Part shown: piece by piece, positions 16,798 to 26,297 of the stretch | Position numbering within the stretch: the first letter of the stretch is position 1 | How the letters are laid out: each line of letters begins with the position of its first letter | Source: Psychrobacter aquaticus CMS 56 | GTDB taxonomy: Bacteria; Pseudomonadota; Gammaproteobacteria; Pseudomonadales; Moraxellaceae | Length of the DNA stretch: 46,768 bases | Direction: 5' to 3' | NCBI RefSeq assembly: GCF_000471625.1 | Contig: NZ_AUSW01000022.1 | Span: 1 to 46,768 of the forward strand | Position numbers and translations under genes: made by a program | Notes under the pieces: model-generated | Database searches by the model: none | What the model saw: the letters and a program-made list of their open reading frames with translations, nothing else | Told to the model about the DNA's origin: nothing

Positions 16798-19700
16798 GGC
16801 GTTTGCTCCTCCTGCTCAGCTACGACTGCGTTGTTATTAGCAGAAACAGAAGTGTCTGCTTGTGTATCGCTGCCATCATTAGCATTGTCAGTTACATTCA
16901 GTCCGCTTGCTGGTTGTGAACGGGTTGTACTGCTTTGTTCACTACTTTGAGCTACCGAATTATTGGTAGCGGAAGGAGTGCTATTGCCAGCGCTGTTATC
17001 AGTAATGGGTTTTGCTGTACGCGTGACCCCAAGGGCGATGACCTCATCCGGCAATTTCATACCCGTAAATGGGTTGGTAGAGCGGCCTTGACTGGCGGTG
17101 TTGCTATTGCCACTGATGATTCTAAAGCGGACAGAGATAGTAATACCATCACCTGACCAAGCCATCTCAAAGATATCGTCGCCAAGCTCAGTACGGCGCG
17201 CACTATTAATAAGACGTTCTACGCCAAAGCTGCCAGCTTCCTCAAACACCGTAAAATCTTTACCATCATAATCTTTAGCTCTAATACTCGCCCCAGGCTG
17301 GCTGCTCGGATTTGGCCATACAAACGTTGTCCATGCTTGCGTGCCCATACGATAGCGCAGTTGCTGACCATCGACGACGATCGTATACTCGGTCAAGCCG
17401 CTGACTGGAAGTGGCATGATTTGGAATGTCGTTTTACTCGAAGCACCATTAGCCCCAGATGCACTAGCACTATTGCTGCCCGTATAATTGACAAAGTAAC
17501 GACCAAAGTCAGCGACAAACTGTGGACTGAGTCCTAAGCCTGCGCCATTCCATATCTTGCTTGAGATTTGATCACCGCGGCGAATGATAAAGGGTGATAA
17601 TGTCTCGTTGACGAATCGGGCTACGTAGCCATCTTCACCAAAGAATTGACCAATCTCTGCTGGTGTTGCTTCTAAATTGGCATTGGCAGTAAACGGGTAC
17701 TTTTTCTCTAAAGTGTCAACAAAAGGCTTACGTACCTGTGCTTTCCAGACTTTATTAATTTCCGCTTTCGTTGGTGTCAGCAGCATATTAAACGAGCGAG
17801 TCAATGGCTCACTTAATAAGGGGCGAACGAGCTGTTTTATTTCAGAGTTGGCTTGACTGAGTATTTGCTCATCCAATATCTGTAAAGACTTGGTTAATTC
17901 CGAACCTTCTGGGCTGAGAGTCTGCGATGCAAATAATAAGGCATCAGGACCGATATCAGCACTACGTGCAATGTTATTGAAGCGAGTTCGGATATCTCCC
18001 AAGCTTGTTAAATAATTGTCTAACAACGATAAGTCTTGATTGTCCTCTCTTGGTGTCACCAAGGCATGGATAGAAGCGAACTCTTGGGCTATTACACCTG
18101 ATGGTGCTTGTGCTATAGGCGCATTAGGGTTAGCGCTGCTAGCGTTATTCATGGCCGCTTCTGCTTGTCGCAGTTCCGCAGGACTTTGACGCAGTATGGT
18201 TTGCTTGAACCAATTGACAAATGACCGTCGAGACTCACCACTATTGGCAGAGGCTTGGTTGGCCGCTTGATTATCCCACTGAGTTTGACGATCAACCGTC
18301 TCAAAGAGCGTTTTTAACGGTGACTCTGTGGCGTTAGACAACTGATTTAACAAGACAGCATGGTCATCGAATCCTTTGCTATCACGAACATAAACTTGTG
18401 ACAAAAACCGTTTCCACTCAGTGATGTACTCTTGCTTATAACGATTGACCAGATATTGGCGAATTTGTTCAGGACTTCCCGTCAAAGTTAGATCATCTTG
18501 GCTACTGGTTGCCAGTACCCAATCATCTGCTACGACTCTCGTGGTGGCCGCTTTATCAATTTCATCACTGATAAAAGATTCCCACGCTTGTTTGGTAAAA
18601 GTACCTGAGATCACATAACTGCCTAATAGAGCTTCATTGGCTGTGTTTTGGGTAATCTGAGCCACCGTGACCGATGGAAAGCGGGCAGATGAACGCATTT
18701 TGATTTCAGAGTAGACACGCTCACGAGCAGGCTGACCTTTACTGACTTTAGACAGATTGCTGCGAGTTTTATCTATCAGTCCTAAGTCGTTTTGGACGAG
18801 CGGAAAATTTGGATCATCGGCATGAGCGAGCGTGAAGCTCAAAATACGCTCAGCTTGGCGAATCATTTTATCGCGAGGCATATCAGCGCGGTTGGCTTCA
18901 AGCCAGTTGCGCCAAAACCGTGTCATCTGATCACTTAAATGACTGGTCTCTAGATTGTCATGATTGCCAAGCATCAAATAAGCTTTGAGCGCATTATAGG
19001 CGTCTTCAACATCAGTAGGATCGGACTGAATATAGGCGTCAATAGTGGCAGTCTCAGAAGCGTCATCAGCTATCGATTCCTCTGTGCGTACTTCTAGCTG
19101 CGCGGCGTTTGTATTTACTTCTGTCAAAAACTTTTCTATGTTTTGTGTCGTGGGTGCTAGGACGATGATGTTGATACCATTGTAATATTCTGCGAGCAGT
19201 TTTTGTTTGAGGGTATCGCCTTGATAGAGACCAAAGCGTAAAGACAGCGGTTTGTCTTCTTCATAGCCCTCAAGCTGTTCTATCCGGCTTTGCAAAATAC
19301 TAAGGGACTCAAGCTGAGATTGCAGACTACCATTAGAATTTTCTTGTAGCTGAGCAACTTGTTGTAAGTCGGCCACGACGCGTTCAGTCAGTTGTTTGTT
19401 ATTGGTATATGACCATGTCCATAGACCGACAGCCGCGCACAAAGTAACGACGGCGGCTAGAGTAGCAAGCGCACGATGACTGCGTTTATTACGGTTTTTG
19501 TGCTGTTTGACCAAGTGCTTGTCTTTTAAAATGACTTTTGAAAATAGGTCTTGTAAAAAATAAGGCTTGTCTGCGGTTTCTTGCTGCGCGTTAAGCGGTA
19601 CAGCTGGCGGGTGCAAGTCGTAGTTTTGCACCATTTGCAGGGTCATCTGGCTGTTAACTTGTCCATCCTGCAAGGCGCTGGTGAAGTAAAATCCGCGCAG

Positions 19701-20801
19701 TATGGGTTTAAATTGAAAAGGGTTGTCTTCAAACAAGGCGTGCATGAGCGTTCGTATCATCGGACGTAACGACTGAAACTCCATGGGGAAAGTCATGAGA
19801 CTTGGAGACACAGTACGCTGATGACGCAGGGATAGCTTAGTCGTGCTCAAATCTTTTAGACCATTGACCAAAATACCGAAATGCTCTTCAAACACATCGG
19901 TGATATTGATGTTTTCAGGATCTTCAGGATAGGGAATGGTTGCGCCCCACACTTGATTACGCTCTTCTTGTTCATAATCATTGAAGAAATCACGGAAACC
20001 TGAGATCAAATCCATCTTGGTAAAGACCACGTAGACGGGCGCGTAGACTTCTAACTGTTCGGTTAAGTCTTGGACGCGGCTGCGTAAGTTTTTGGCCAAA
20101 TCCAAAGCGTAGCTTGGATCGTTTTTGGTGAGTTCGGCAATGCTCACAGCAATGATAATGCCGTTAATTGGTGCTTTAGGTCGGTTCTTTTTGAGTAGAT
20201 TTAAAAAAGACAACCATTCTGAGCGATCTTCTTCATAGACAGAGTAACGTCCTGCGGTATCGAGCAAAATCCCTTCGGTCGAAAAGAACCAGTCACAGTT
20301 ACGCGTACCGCCAACCCCTTTTACCGATAGTTTATTGGTCTTTTCCATAAAGGGAAATTTTAGGCCAGAGTGTAGTACTGCTGAGCTTTTGCCCGCCGCT
20401 GGATTACCAATAACCATATACCACGGCAGCTCGTATAAAGCTGCCTTACCGGTTTGATCACCAATCTTCGATTTACGAATGGTTTTGATGGCATCTTGCA
20501 TTTGCTGACGTAGTGCTTGTACCTCTTGAGCATTTTCATCTTTTGCCACATGAGTCTCTTTATCGTGGCTCTCATTACCGGTATCTTCGACCAAGTCGGC
20601 CAGCTCGTCTGAGGCAGCTTTGCGTTTTTTCCACAGATAGTAGGCAAGCGCGCCCAGCACCATGCATATTATTAGGATACTGATAATAATGAAAAAGGTT
20701 TTAATGGTCACATAGTCATATAGCACGACTAGAACGACTAGGATACCCAAAACTAACAACACTCTTGGATTGTAGATAAGATGGAAAAACCTTGAAAACA
20801 T
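16794..20801 (-). CDS. tssM: TssM (IcmF), inner-membrane core of the T6SS
   Basis: At 1335 residues this is within the normal range for TssM. Two membrane helices at about 11-29 and 35-56 are followed by a cytoplasmic NTPase-like domain with an intact Walker A GNPAAGKS (132-139) and GILLDTAGRY as Walker B-like motif. A third helix lies near residue 440 (ALATLAAVVTLCAAVGLWTW). The remaining 880 residues are the periplasmic part, ending in the conserved IcmF C-terminal domain (FQIMPLPVSGLTEYTIVVDGQ) and a low-complexity Ser/Thr/Asn tail after about residue 1270. TssM forms the trans-envelope complex with TssL and TssJ. AGGTAG precedes the ATG. Confidence 0.95.
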   Translation of the reverse strand: MFSRFFHLIYNPRVLLVLGILVVLVVLYDYVTIKTFFIIISILIICMVLGALAYYLWKKRKAASDELADLVEDTGNESHDKETHVAKDENAQEVQALRQQMQDAIKTIRKSKIGDQTGKAALYELPWYMVIGNPAAGKSSAVLHSGLKFPFMEKTNKLSVKGVGGTRNCDWFFSTEGILLDTAGRYSVYEEDRSEWLSFLNLLKKNRPKAPINGIIIAVSIAELTKNDPSYALDLAKNLRSRVQDLTEQLEVYAPVYVVFTKMDLISGFRDFFNDYEQEERNQVWGATIPYPEDPENINITDVFEEHFGILVNGLKDLSTTKLSLRHQRTVSPSLMTFPMEFQSLRPMIRTLMHALFEDNPFQFKPILRGFYFTSALQDGQVNSQMTLQMVQNYDLHPPAVPLNAQQETADKPYFLQDLFSKVILKDKHLVKQHKNRNKRSHRALATLAAVVTLCAAVGLWTWSYTNNKQLTERVVADLQQVAQLQENSNGSLQSQLESLSILQSRIEQLEGYEEDKPLSLRFGLYQGDTLKQKLLAEYYNGINIIVLAPTTQNIEKFLTEVNTNAAQLEVRTEESIADDASETATIDAYIQSDPTDVEDAYNALKAYLMLGNHDNLETSHLSDQMTRFWRNWLEANRADMPRDKMIRQAERILSFTLAHADDPNFPLVQNDLGLIDKTRSNLSKVSKGQPARERVYSEIKMRSSARFPSVTVAQITQNTANEALLGSYVISGTFTKQAWESFISDEIDKAATTRVVADDWVLATSSQDDLTLTGSPEQIRQYLVNRYKQEYITEWKRFLSQVYVRDSKGFDDHAVLLNQLSNATESPLKTLFETVDRQTQWDNQAANQASANSGESRRSFVNWFKQTILRQSPAELRQAEAAMNNASSANPNAPIAQAPSGVIAQEFASIHALVTPREDNQDLSLLDNYLTSLGDIRTRFNNIARSADIGPDALLFASQTLSPEGSELTKSLQILDEQILSQANSEIKQLVRPLLSEPLTRSFNMLLTPTKAEINKVWKAQVRKPFVDTLEKKYPFTANANLEATPAEIGQFFGEDGYVARFVNETLSPFIIRRGDQISSKIWNGAGLGLSPQFVADFGRYFVNYTGSNSASASGANGASSKTTFQIMPLPVSGLTEYTIVVDGQQLRYRMGTQAWTTFVWPNPSSQPGASIRAKDYDGKDFTVFEEAGSFGVERLINSARRTELGDDIFEMAWSGDGITISVRFRIISGNSNTASQGRSTNPFTGMKLPDEVIALGVTRTAKPITDNSAGNSTPSATNNSVAQSSEQSSTTRSQPASGLNVTDNANDGSDTQADTSVSANNNAVVAEQEEQTP

Positions 20802-20871
20802 GCGTGCTACCTAGTGTGATCTTAAGATAATAAAATGAGTATTTACCACGATGAAGCGTTATCAAAAGCGA

Positions 20872-22632
20872 TCATTCAGATGTTTGCGACAAATCGGCTA
20901 ACCAAAGCATAGAACATTGCTTATGTTGGGTAAATAAAAATAGTAATTCTGACTCTTGTCGGTCATTTCCGGCTAAGTTAACGAATAGTGATAAGCCGAT
21001 AAACGGTTTCAACCACTGATTCAATGGCATATAATGCCCTAAATTATACTCATTTACCAGCGCGCCTTTTGCTATAAATGCTTCAAGAAAGTTCATATAT
21101 ACTGATACATCGTAAGGTTGCTTTACTGGATTAATGTCTGATATAGCAGTCATACTTATTTCAGATAAAAAAACATTAGTCTTGAGTTCGGCGCTGGCTG
21201 ATTTTTTTGTAGGTTTTGGCTCTGCTGTAAGAGTCGGTGATAACGACAGAGCATTGTCTATCAATAGATTTTTGATAATTGTTAAATGATTGAGGTAGCT
21301 GCGTTTATTATTGAGGTGATCAGTAGTCTGAAGCGAGTTGTCTATAGCATTCTGATTACTGGCACTTTTATTAACACTTTTGTTAGCATGACGATTCTTA
21401 ACATCAGTGTCTTTGGTATTAGGGGTGCAAATTTCAGTCAATAAGACAGCAGTATGGTTATTGATATCGAGCACATCTTGAGCAGCTTGATTAAAAAATA
21501 CCAGCAGCACGCCCGCTTCGGTAGGAATGATGTCAGAACTAAGTTCTGAGTACAGATGAGAATCTAACCATTCATCACTAATCTGAGAGTCTACAATGAG
21601 CATTAAACGCAGCTCAGGGACAGCCGATTGAGACAATAACATCAACTGTTCATTGATGAATCCCAAAGGCTCGTAAGTCTCTATATTGTCTGCTTGCTCA
21701 TTATCATTGGTCACAATAAGCGTCACAGAGACTAGAGATTCTGGAATACCATAAGCAGTCAATTGCTCTTTTAGCACCGCGATAAGTACCGCCGAATCAG
21801 CGCTGGCAGGTATGCATAAATGAATGGGTAGCTTGGGTAGTGAGACGGCAGAAGGAATGGGCTTGGTATCACTTTCTTCGTTGGCACTCACCAAATAATG
21901 CTGTTGCCATTCAGGATGAATATGGATGGCAGAGTTGGCCTTTGCACTGTCTTGCTGATGATGTTGAAGAAAGTGTTCGGCCAAGGTAGACAATATCTCA
22001 TCGCTCATAGCGAGCTGCTCATGAATCAAGGAACATAAGCGTAAGGTTGTACTATTTAGCGCAGCAATACGTTCTGTACGCCCATCACCTTCATTAAAGT
22101 CTTCATGATAGATAGCATTATTTAAATGGTTGTCATCAGAATCTGAGTCTGCTAAATCTGCATTAGACATATAGCTATAGCTATAGGGTAGGGAGGCGGC
22201 ATCGGCTAGTCCTGCAATCGGTTTTATCAACATAGGCAATCCGTCGACACCTACCAGATCATCACTTAATACCGTCAGGTCTTCATTATTGTCAATCACC
22301 TCAGACCAGCAGTCTCCTTCAGGCAAACAAACACGGCTACATACAAATAATTTATGCGTAACGGGCTGTTTGCTGGTTGCTTGTTCACCAGATTTTTCAC
22401 CCAAAGTATCTGGCGTATTTACGGCTTGATAGTCTGATTTTTTTTGCCACCATAGAAGCACCATGATAGAACCAAGTAACAGCAGGGGGATGACCACAAA
22501 CCACAGTAATAAGCCAGATGAAGTGAGCTGTCGTGCATTGTCTTTAAAGTACATCCAAACCAAGACAAGGTATGCCACCAAAAGCATTCCTAAAATAAAG
22601 CGGCCATACGACAGTATTTTTTTTGTGCCCAC
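20872..22632 (-). CDS. Unrecognised membrane protein upstream of tssM
   Basis: This 586-residue protein has two N-terminal membrane helices (about 8-27 and 38-62), then a large soluble region with no domain I can name. The region contains a KLFVCSRVCLPEGDCWSEV segment with three cysteines, an acidic stretch around 160-180 and a Ser/Asn/Lys-rich linker around 395-460. It is the first gene of the leftward arm, 70 bases before tssM, and its start faces tagX across the divergent promoter region. In Acinetobacter T6SS loci an uncharacterised gene also sits directly upstream of tssM, so this is probably a lineage-specific part of the membrane complex. That comparison is from memory of gene order, not from an alignment. 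Confidence 0.6.
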   Translation of the reverse strand: MGTKKILSYGRFILGMLLVAYLVLVWMYFKDNARQLTSSGLLLWFVVIPLLLLGSIMVLLWWQKKSDYQAVNTPDTLGEKSGEQATSKQPVTHKLFVCSRVCLPEGDCWSEVIDNNEDLTVLSDDLVGVDGLPMLIKPIAGLADAASLPYSYSYMSNADLADSDSDDNHLNNAIYHEDFNEGDGRTERIAALNSTTLRLCSLIHEQLAMSDEILSTLAEHFLQHHQQDSAKANSAIHIHPEWQQHYLVSANEESDTKPIPSAVSLPKLPIHLCIPASADSAVLIAVLKEQLTAYGIPESLVSVTLIVTNDNEQADNIETYEPLGFINEQLMLLSQSAVPELRLMLIVDSQISDEWLDSHLYSELSSDIIPTEAGVLLVFFNQAAQDVLDINNHTAVLLTEICTPNTKDTDVKNRHANKSVNKSASNQNAIDNSLQTTDHLNNKRSYLNHLTIIKNLLIDNALSLSPTLTAEPKPTKKSASAELKTNVFLSEISMTAISDINPVKQPYDVSVYMNFLEAFIAKGALVNEYNLGHYMPLNQWLKPFIGLSLFVNLAGNDRQESELLFLFTQHKQCSMLWLADLSQTSE

Positions 22633-22947
22633 TTATAAAAACTCCCTATTTGTTTGGTTATTACTGTGGTTATTACGGTACAACCAATATGGTTAGGCAG
22701 TATTTTATGGTATTAACATGGTTCTTTCTAGTATATTTGACGACTTTATTTTGCTTAAATAGTATTCTATATTTAGAATATATTATATTTTAAATAGTCA
22801 GCTAGACCAAAGTTTCTTTGATTTATAAAGGATGGAGAGGATCTTAGGTAAGATTTGATTGTTTTATTTTGGGATAAATTGACTTATAAATAATACAAAT
22901 AAGAAAAAAAACAAATAATAAGTATAATTAAGTCAGCTTTCTTTTAA
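22633..22947. promoter_or_regulatory. Divergent promoter region of the two T6SS arms
   Basis: This AT-rich 315-base gap lies between the start of the leftward arm and tagX, so promoters for both arms must be here. The only structured element I see is the inverted repeat TATTCTA / TAGAATA with a four-base spacer at 22763-22780, a possible operator. No convincing -35/-10 pair with correct spacing stood out. Confidence 0.4.
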
Positions 22948-24099
22948 ATGGAGATGATTTGTCTATATAATACTTGCGCAATAGCAATGATAAACGCCTG
23001 TTTATCTTTTCATCGTCTTAACTGCCGCTGCCTTTCACTTATGCTGTATTTGACTGTTTCTATATTTACGCTTGTTTCTATTGTCATCATTGTCATGCTC
23101 TTTGATCGGCAATTATGTGGGCGACTGTTTGATAAAGCAGCCATCTGTTTTCAGCGACTAATTATCTTTGATATCAGTAACATCAATCGTCCGTCAATAG
23201 ACGCGCCAGCAAAACTGCTTCGCGCTGGTATAAAGAAATCTAGCGATTTTCTCTCGCATGTAAATGTCTCCCGAATACCAGTCATATCGGCATTATCGCT
23301 ATTGATCGTTATGGCAACGGCTGGGCTGTGCTATGCCTTGATTACCAATAACTCTCTTGATGTCTATCACGCTCAAGATACCGGAGCGAGCACCGCAAGC
23401 TCACAAATTAGCCAATTGCTGATAGGAGAACGCCTGCGGCCACCACCACCACCGCCAGAAGAGATGTTCGCTGAGCTTGATGCTGAGATTGCAAGCTATC
23501 AAGCCAGCAAGACGGAAGATGGCTACTGGCCAGATGCCGAGACGAACGTCACTCAGGACGATAGACCACTGATGTTACCTGAGCCTGACTTGTCTGATTT
23601 GAATGCTCAAGATCATACTGCTGGATATTCGGGCGATATGCTGGCTTCGCATCTACATAATGGGCACATCAATGTTAAAAACGCTGACCGTAATTGGCAA
23701 AAAATGAACTCAGATTTTGTTCAACGGTTGTTGACCGTATATAAAGTAATGAGTGATCAGTATGGCTATGATATGGTACTTTTAGAAGGTTACCGCAGTC
23801 CTGCAAGACAGGCAAGACTGCTTAAAAAAGGCACACACGTGACAAAGGCTGGATCATATAAGAGTTATCATCAGTTTGGTTTGGCTGCTGATAGTGCCTT
23901 TATCAGAAGTGGCAAAATTGTCATAACCGAAAAGGATCCTTGGGCGATGCGAGGCTATAAATTATATGGTAAAGTAGCCAAATCTGCTGGACTTGTGTGG
24001 GGTGGTGATTGGCGGATGATGGATCTTGGCCATGTTGAGTTACGTAAAAAAGGGGTGCTCGGTCGCCCAGAAATGGCAGAGATTTTGACCAGTCAATAA
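22948..24099 (+). CDS. tagX: TagX, T6SS peptidoglycan endopeptidase (M15/VanY fold)
   Basis: This 383-residue protein has N-terminal membrane segments (about 30-52 and 110-132), a proline-rich linker (LRPPPPPPEE), and a C-terminal peptidase M15/VanY domain from about residue 225. The zinc-site motifs are complete: SYHQFGLAAD (H308, D315) and GHVE (H362, E364), with EGYRSPARQARLL upstream. TagX of Acinetobacter is an L,D-endopeptidase that opens the cell wall so the T6SS can be assembled. The weak ribosome site makes the exact start uncertain; a later methionine within the first 40 residues is possible. The TAA overlaps the next open frame as TAATG. Confidence 0.85.
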   Translation: MEMICLYNTCAIAMINACLSFHRLNCRCLSLMLYLTVSIFTLVSIVIIVMLFDRQLCGRLFDKAAICFQRLIIFDISNINRPSIDAPAKLLRAGIKKSSDFLSHVNVSRIPVISALSLLIVMATAGLCYALITNNSLDVYHAQDTGASTASSQISQLLIGERLRPPPPPPEEMFAELDAEIASYQASKTEDGYWPDAETNVTQDDRPLMLPEPDLSDLNAQDHTAGYSGDMLASHLHNGHINVKNADRNWQKMNSDFVQRLLTVYKVMSDQYGYDMVLLEGYRSPARQARLLKKGTHVTKAGSYKSYHQFGLAADSAFIRSGKIVITEKDPWAMRGYKLYGKVAKSAGLVWGGDWRMMDLGHVELRKKGVLGRPEMAEILTSQ

Positions 24100-24131
24100 T
24101 GACAATAATATTTCAAGGTGAATTGAAAAAT

Positions 24132-24821
24132 ATGGACAGATGTATGACATTGCCGATAGTATTAATAGCCACAGGCTGTTTACTCAGCGGGGTGCTAGTA
24201 GGGTGTAGCACTGATAAATTGAACCATTCAAATAGTAAAGCCTCTACCTTGGCAGGCGAGTCTAATATTCACGACAATATAAAAAGCGTTATTGAAAATG
24301 GTAAAAGTAGTCATGACGATTTGCAAAATCTTAAAGCTCAATTAGAGCAGCAACAGCAGCAGCTTGAGATGATGAACGCAGAACAGCAGGCATTGCAAAA
24401 ACAGCTAAAACGTCAGAAGCTGACACTGGATATCAAGCCAACGGCTAACGCCAATGCTGGACGTACCACGCAAGGGACAGCGAGCACCGCTTACATTGCA
24501 TTTTTGGAAAAAGAAAGCGAGTTTACTGACATTGAAGCGTTGGTTGCTAAAGAAATCAGTATTATTCCTAACCGTGCAACCAGTGTGACGTTACATATCC
24601 CGCAAGATGCGCGTTTTGTCGCGGTAAAAGTAGGGCTTAGGTACACCAAGAAACGCTCGCAGCTGCTTATCCCGCTCGATAGTCTAAATTTTGAGACGCC
24701 CCTTGCACTGAATATTGGTGCATGTGATGTCAGTATTACAGGCGGTATCAATCCAGAGCTGGCACCTACATTTACCACCAAACTTAACTATTATCAGCAG
24801 CCACTAGTGAGCTGTTCGTAG
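24132..24821 (+). CDS. tssJ: TssJ-like outer-membrane lipoprotein with coiled-coil insertion
   Basis: The ATG at 24132 follows AAGGTGA; an earlier ATG at 24099 overlapping the tagX stop is also possible. The resulting 229-residue protein has a lipoprotein signal with lipobox VLVGC (C25), then a Gln-rich coiled coil (about 63-97, LEQQQQQLEMMNAEQQALQK). The C-terminal domain follows the TssJ pattern: LTLDIKPTANANAG, AYIAFLEKESEFTDIEALV, then a beta strand VTLHIPQDARFVAVKVGLRY. TssJ sits in the outer membrane and binds the periplasmic part of TssM. The position between tagX and tssK supports the call. The coiled coil makes it longer than typical TssJ. Confidence 0.7.
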   Translation: MDRCMTLPIVLIATGCLLSGVLVGCSTDKLNHSNSKASTLAGESNIHDNIKSVIENGKSSHDDLQNLKAQLEQQQQQLEMMNAEQQALQKQLKRQKLTLDIKPTANANAGRTTQGTASTAYIAFLEKESEFTDIEALVAKEISIIPNRATSVTLHIPQDARFVAVKVGLRYTKKRSQLLIPLDSLNFETPLALNIGACDVSITGGINPELAPTFTTKLNYYQQPLVSCS

Positions 24822-24830
24822 GAGATTGTC

Positions 24831-26177
24831 TTGAGTAAACACAGAGTACTATGGGGAGAGGGGCTGTTTTTACGACCTCAGCATTTTCAAATTCAAGACA
24901 CCTATCATAATTCGCAGCGGGCATTAAGCATGACGCTGATGCATCCGTATGCGTATGGGGTATCTGATGTACAGATCGACAAACAACTTTTAGAAAGCAA
25001 TCTGTTAAGTTTTCAAAGCATTTATGCGGTACTGCCAGATGGGACACTATATCAAGCACCTCGTACAGATGCTTTACCAAAAGCCATTACCTTAGACACG
25101 CAAGACAATGGCGACGAGGTTTTTGTCTTTTTGAGCTTAGAGATAGTGCATAGCGGCGGCAGTAATATACAGACAGACCACAGTGACAATCCAGCGCGCT
25201 ATGTCAGAGCCGCTGTAGAGGTGCAAGATCTATACAGTCAGGCAGCGGAAGCGGTTATTGATGTCATTAAGCTCTCACCAAGCTTGCAGCTCAGTCATTC
25301 TGCGCAAGCGCCCAGTCAAGATACCGTTTCTTTATTGGTTGCCAAGCTTGAACGTACCACGCAGGGCGTCTACCAAGTGGACGAGGACTATATTGTCCCA
25401 AGCGTTCATATTATGAGTAACCCTGCGCTCGTCACTCAAGTCTATCGTTTGATGACCATGATTAATACCAAGTCTACCTCATTGTACGACCATCATCGTC
25501 AGTCCAACAATGACTTACTAGAGTTTCGCTCGTCAGATATTGCCTCCTTTTGGCTATTGCACACGCTTAACACCGCCTACTCTCAGTTAAGCCATTTATA
25601 CAACAATGCCAAATTACATCCAGAACGTCTTTATGAAGCGCTATTAAATGTAGCCAGTCAATTAGCTACTTTTAGCTCATTATACAAAGTGGGCGATCTG
25701 CCTGCTTATCATCATAATAATGCGAACGAGTCGTTTGTTAGTATTATTTTGATCATTCGTGAGCTGCTTAACACGGTAATTGCAAGCAACTTTATCTCGA
25801 TTCCATTACGTCAAAATAAACCGTCTTACTACATGGGCGATCTGAGTAGTGACAAGATTACCCGTGGTTCACAGTTGTATCTGTCCGTCAGCTCATCGTT
25901 ACCGATGCATGAACTCATCGATATCGTACCGCGCCGCTTTAAGATTGCAACCCCTGACTCAGTAGAAAAACGTGTGTTATCAGCGCTTCCGGGCTCGCCC
26001 GTTTCGCATGTGACTCAAGTACCGAGCGCTATACCAGTACGACCGGGATTTAGCTACTTTACTATTGAGCCAGTGGGTGAGTTGTATGATGAAATGATAA
26101 AATCTGAATCTATCTGTATCTATGTACCAAATGGCTTTGATGATTTAAAAATTGAGTTGATGGCTATCGTCCAGTAG
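24831..26177 (+). CDS. tssK: TssK, T6SS baseplate adaptor
   Basis: This 448-residue protein starts at a TTG, chosen because GGAG lies seven bases upstream and the first residues SKHRVLWGEGLFLRPQHFQ are the family's conserved N-terminus. TssK trimers link the baseplate wedges to the membrane complex through TssL and TssM. The body shows the expected shoulder (PLRQNKPSYYMGDL) and head domain, ending EPVGELYDEMIKSESICIYVP. It lies nine bases after tssJ and 120 before tssL. Confidence 0.93.
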   Translation: MSKHRVLWGEGLFLRPQHFQIQDTYHNSQRALSMTLMHPYAYGVSDVQIDKQLLESNLLSFQSIYAVLPDGTLYQAPRTDALPKAITLDTQDNGDEVFVFLSLEIVHSGGSNIQTDHSDNPARYVRAAVEVQDLYSQAAEAVIDVIKLSPSLQLSHSAQAPSQDTVSLLVAKLERTTQGVYQVDEDYIVPSVHIMSNPALVTQVYRLMTMINTKSTSLYDHHRQSNNDLLEFRSSDIASFWLLHTLNTAYSQLSHLYNNAKLHPERLYEALLNVASQLATFSSLYKVGDLPAYHHNNANESFVSIILIIRELLNTVIASNFISIPLRQNKPSYYMGDLSSDKITRGSQLYLSVSSSLPMHELIDIVPRRFKIATPDSVEKRVLSALPGSPVSHVTQVPSAIPVRPGFSYFTIEPVGELYDEMIKSESICIYVPNGFDDLKIELMAIVQ

Positions 26178-26297
26178 TTTTTTAAAATTTAAGGTAGAAA
26201 GATTTATAGCAGTCTCGCGTCATCATGCTGCGCATCCATTTTATTCAGTATTGCCTATATGTAGTCGTATTTAAAATCATTAGCATTAGGAACAGTC

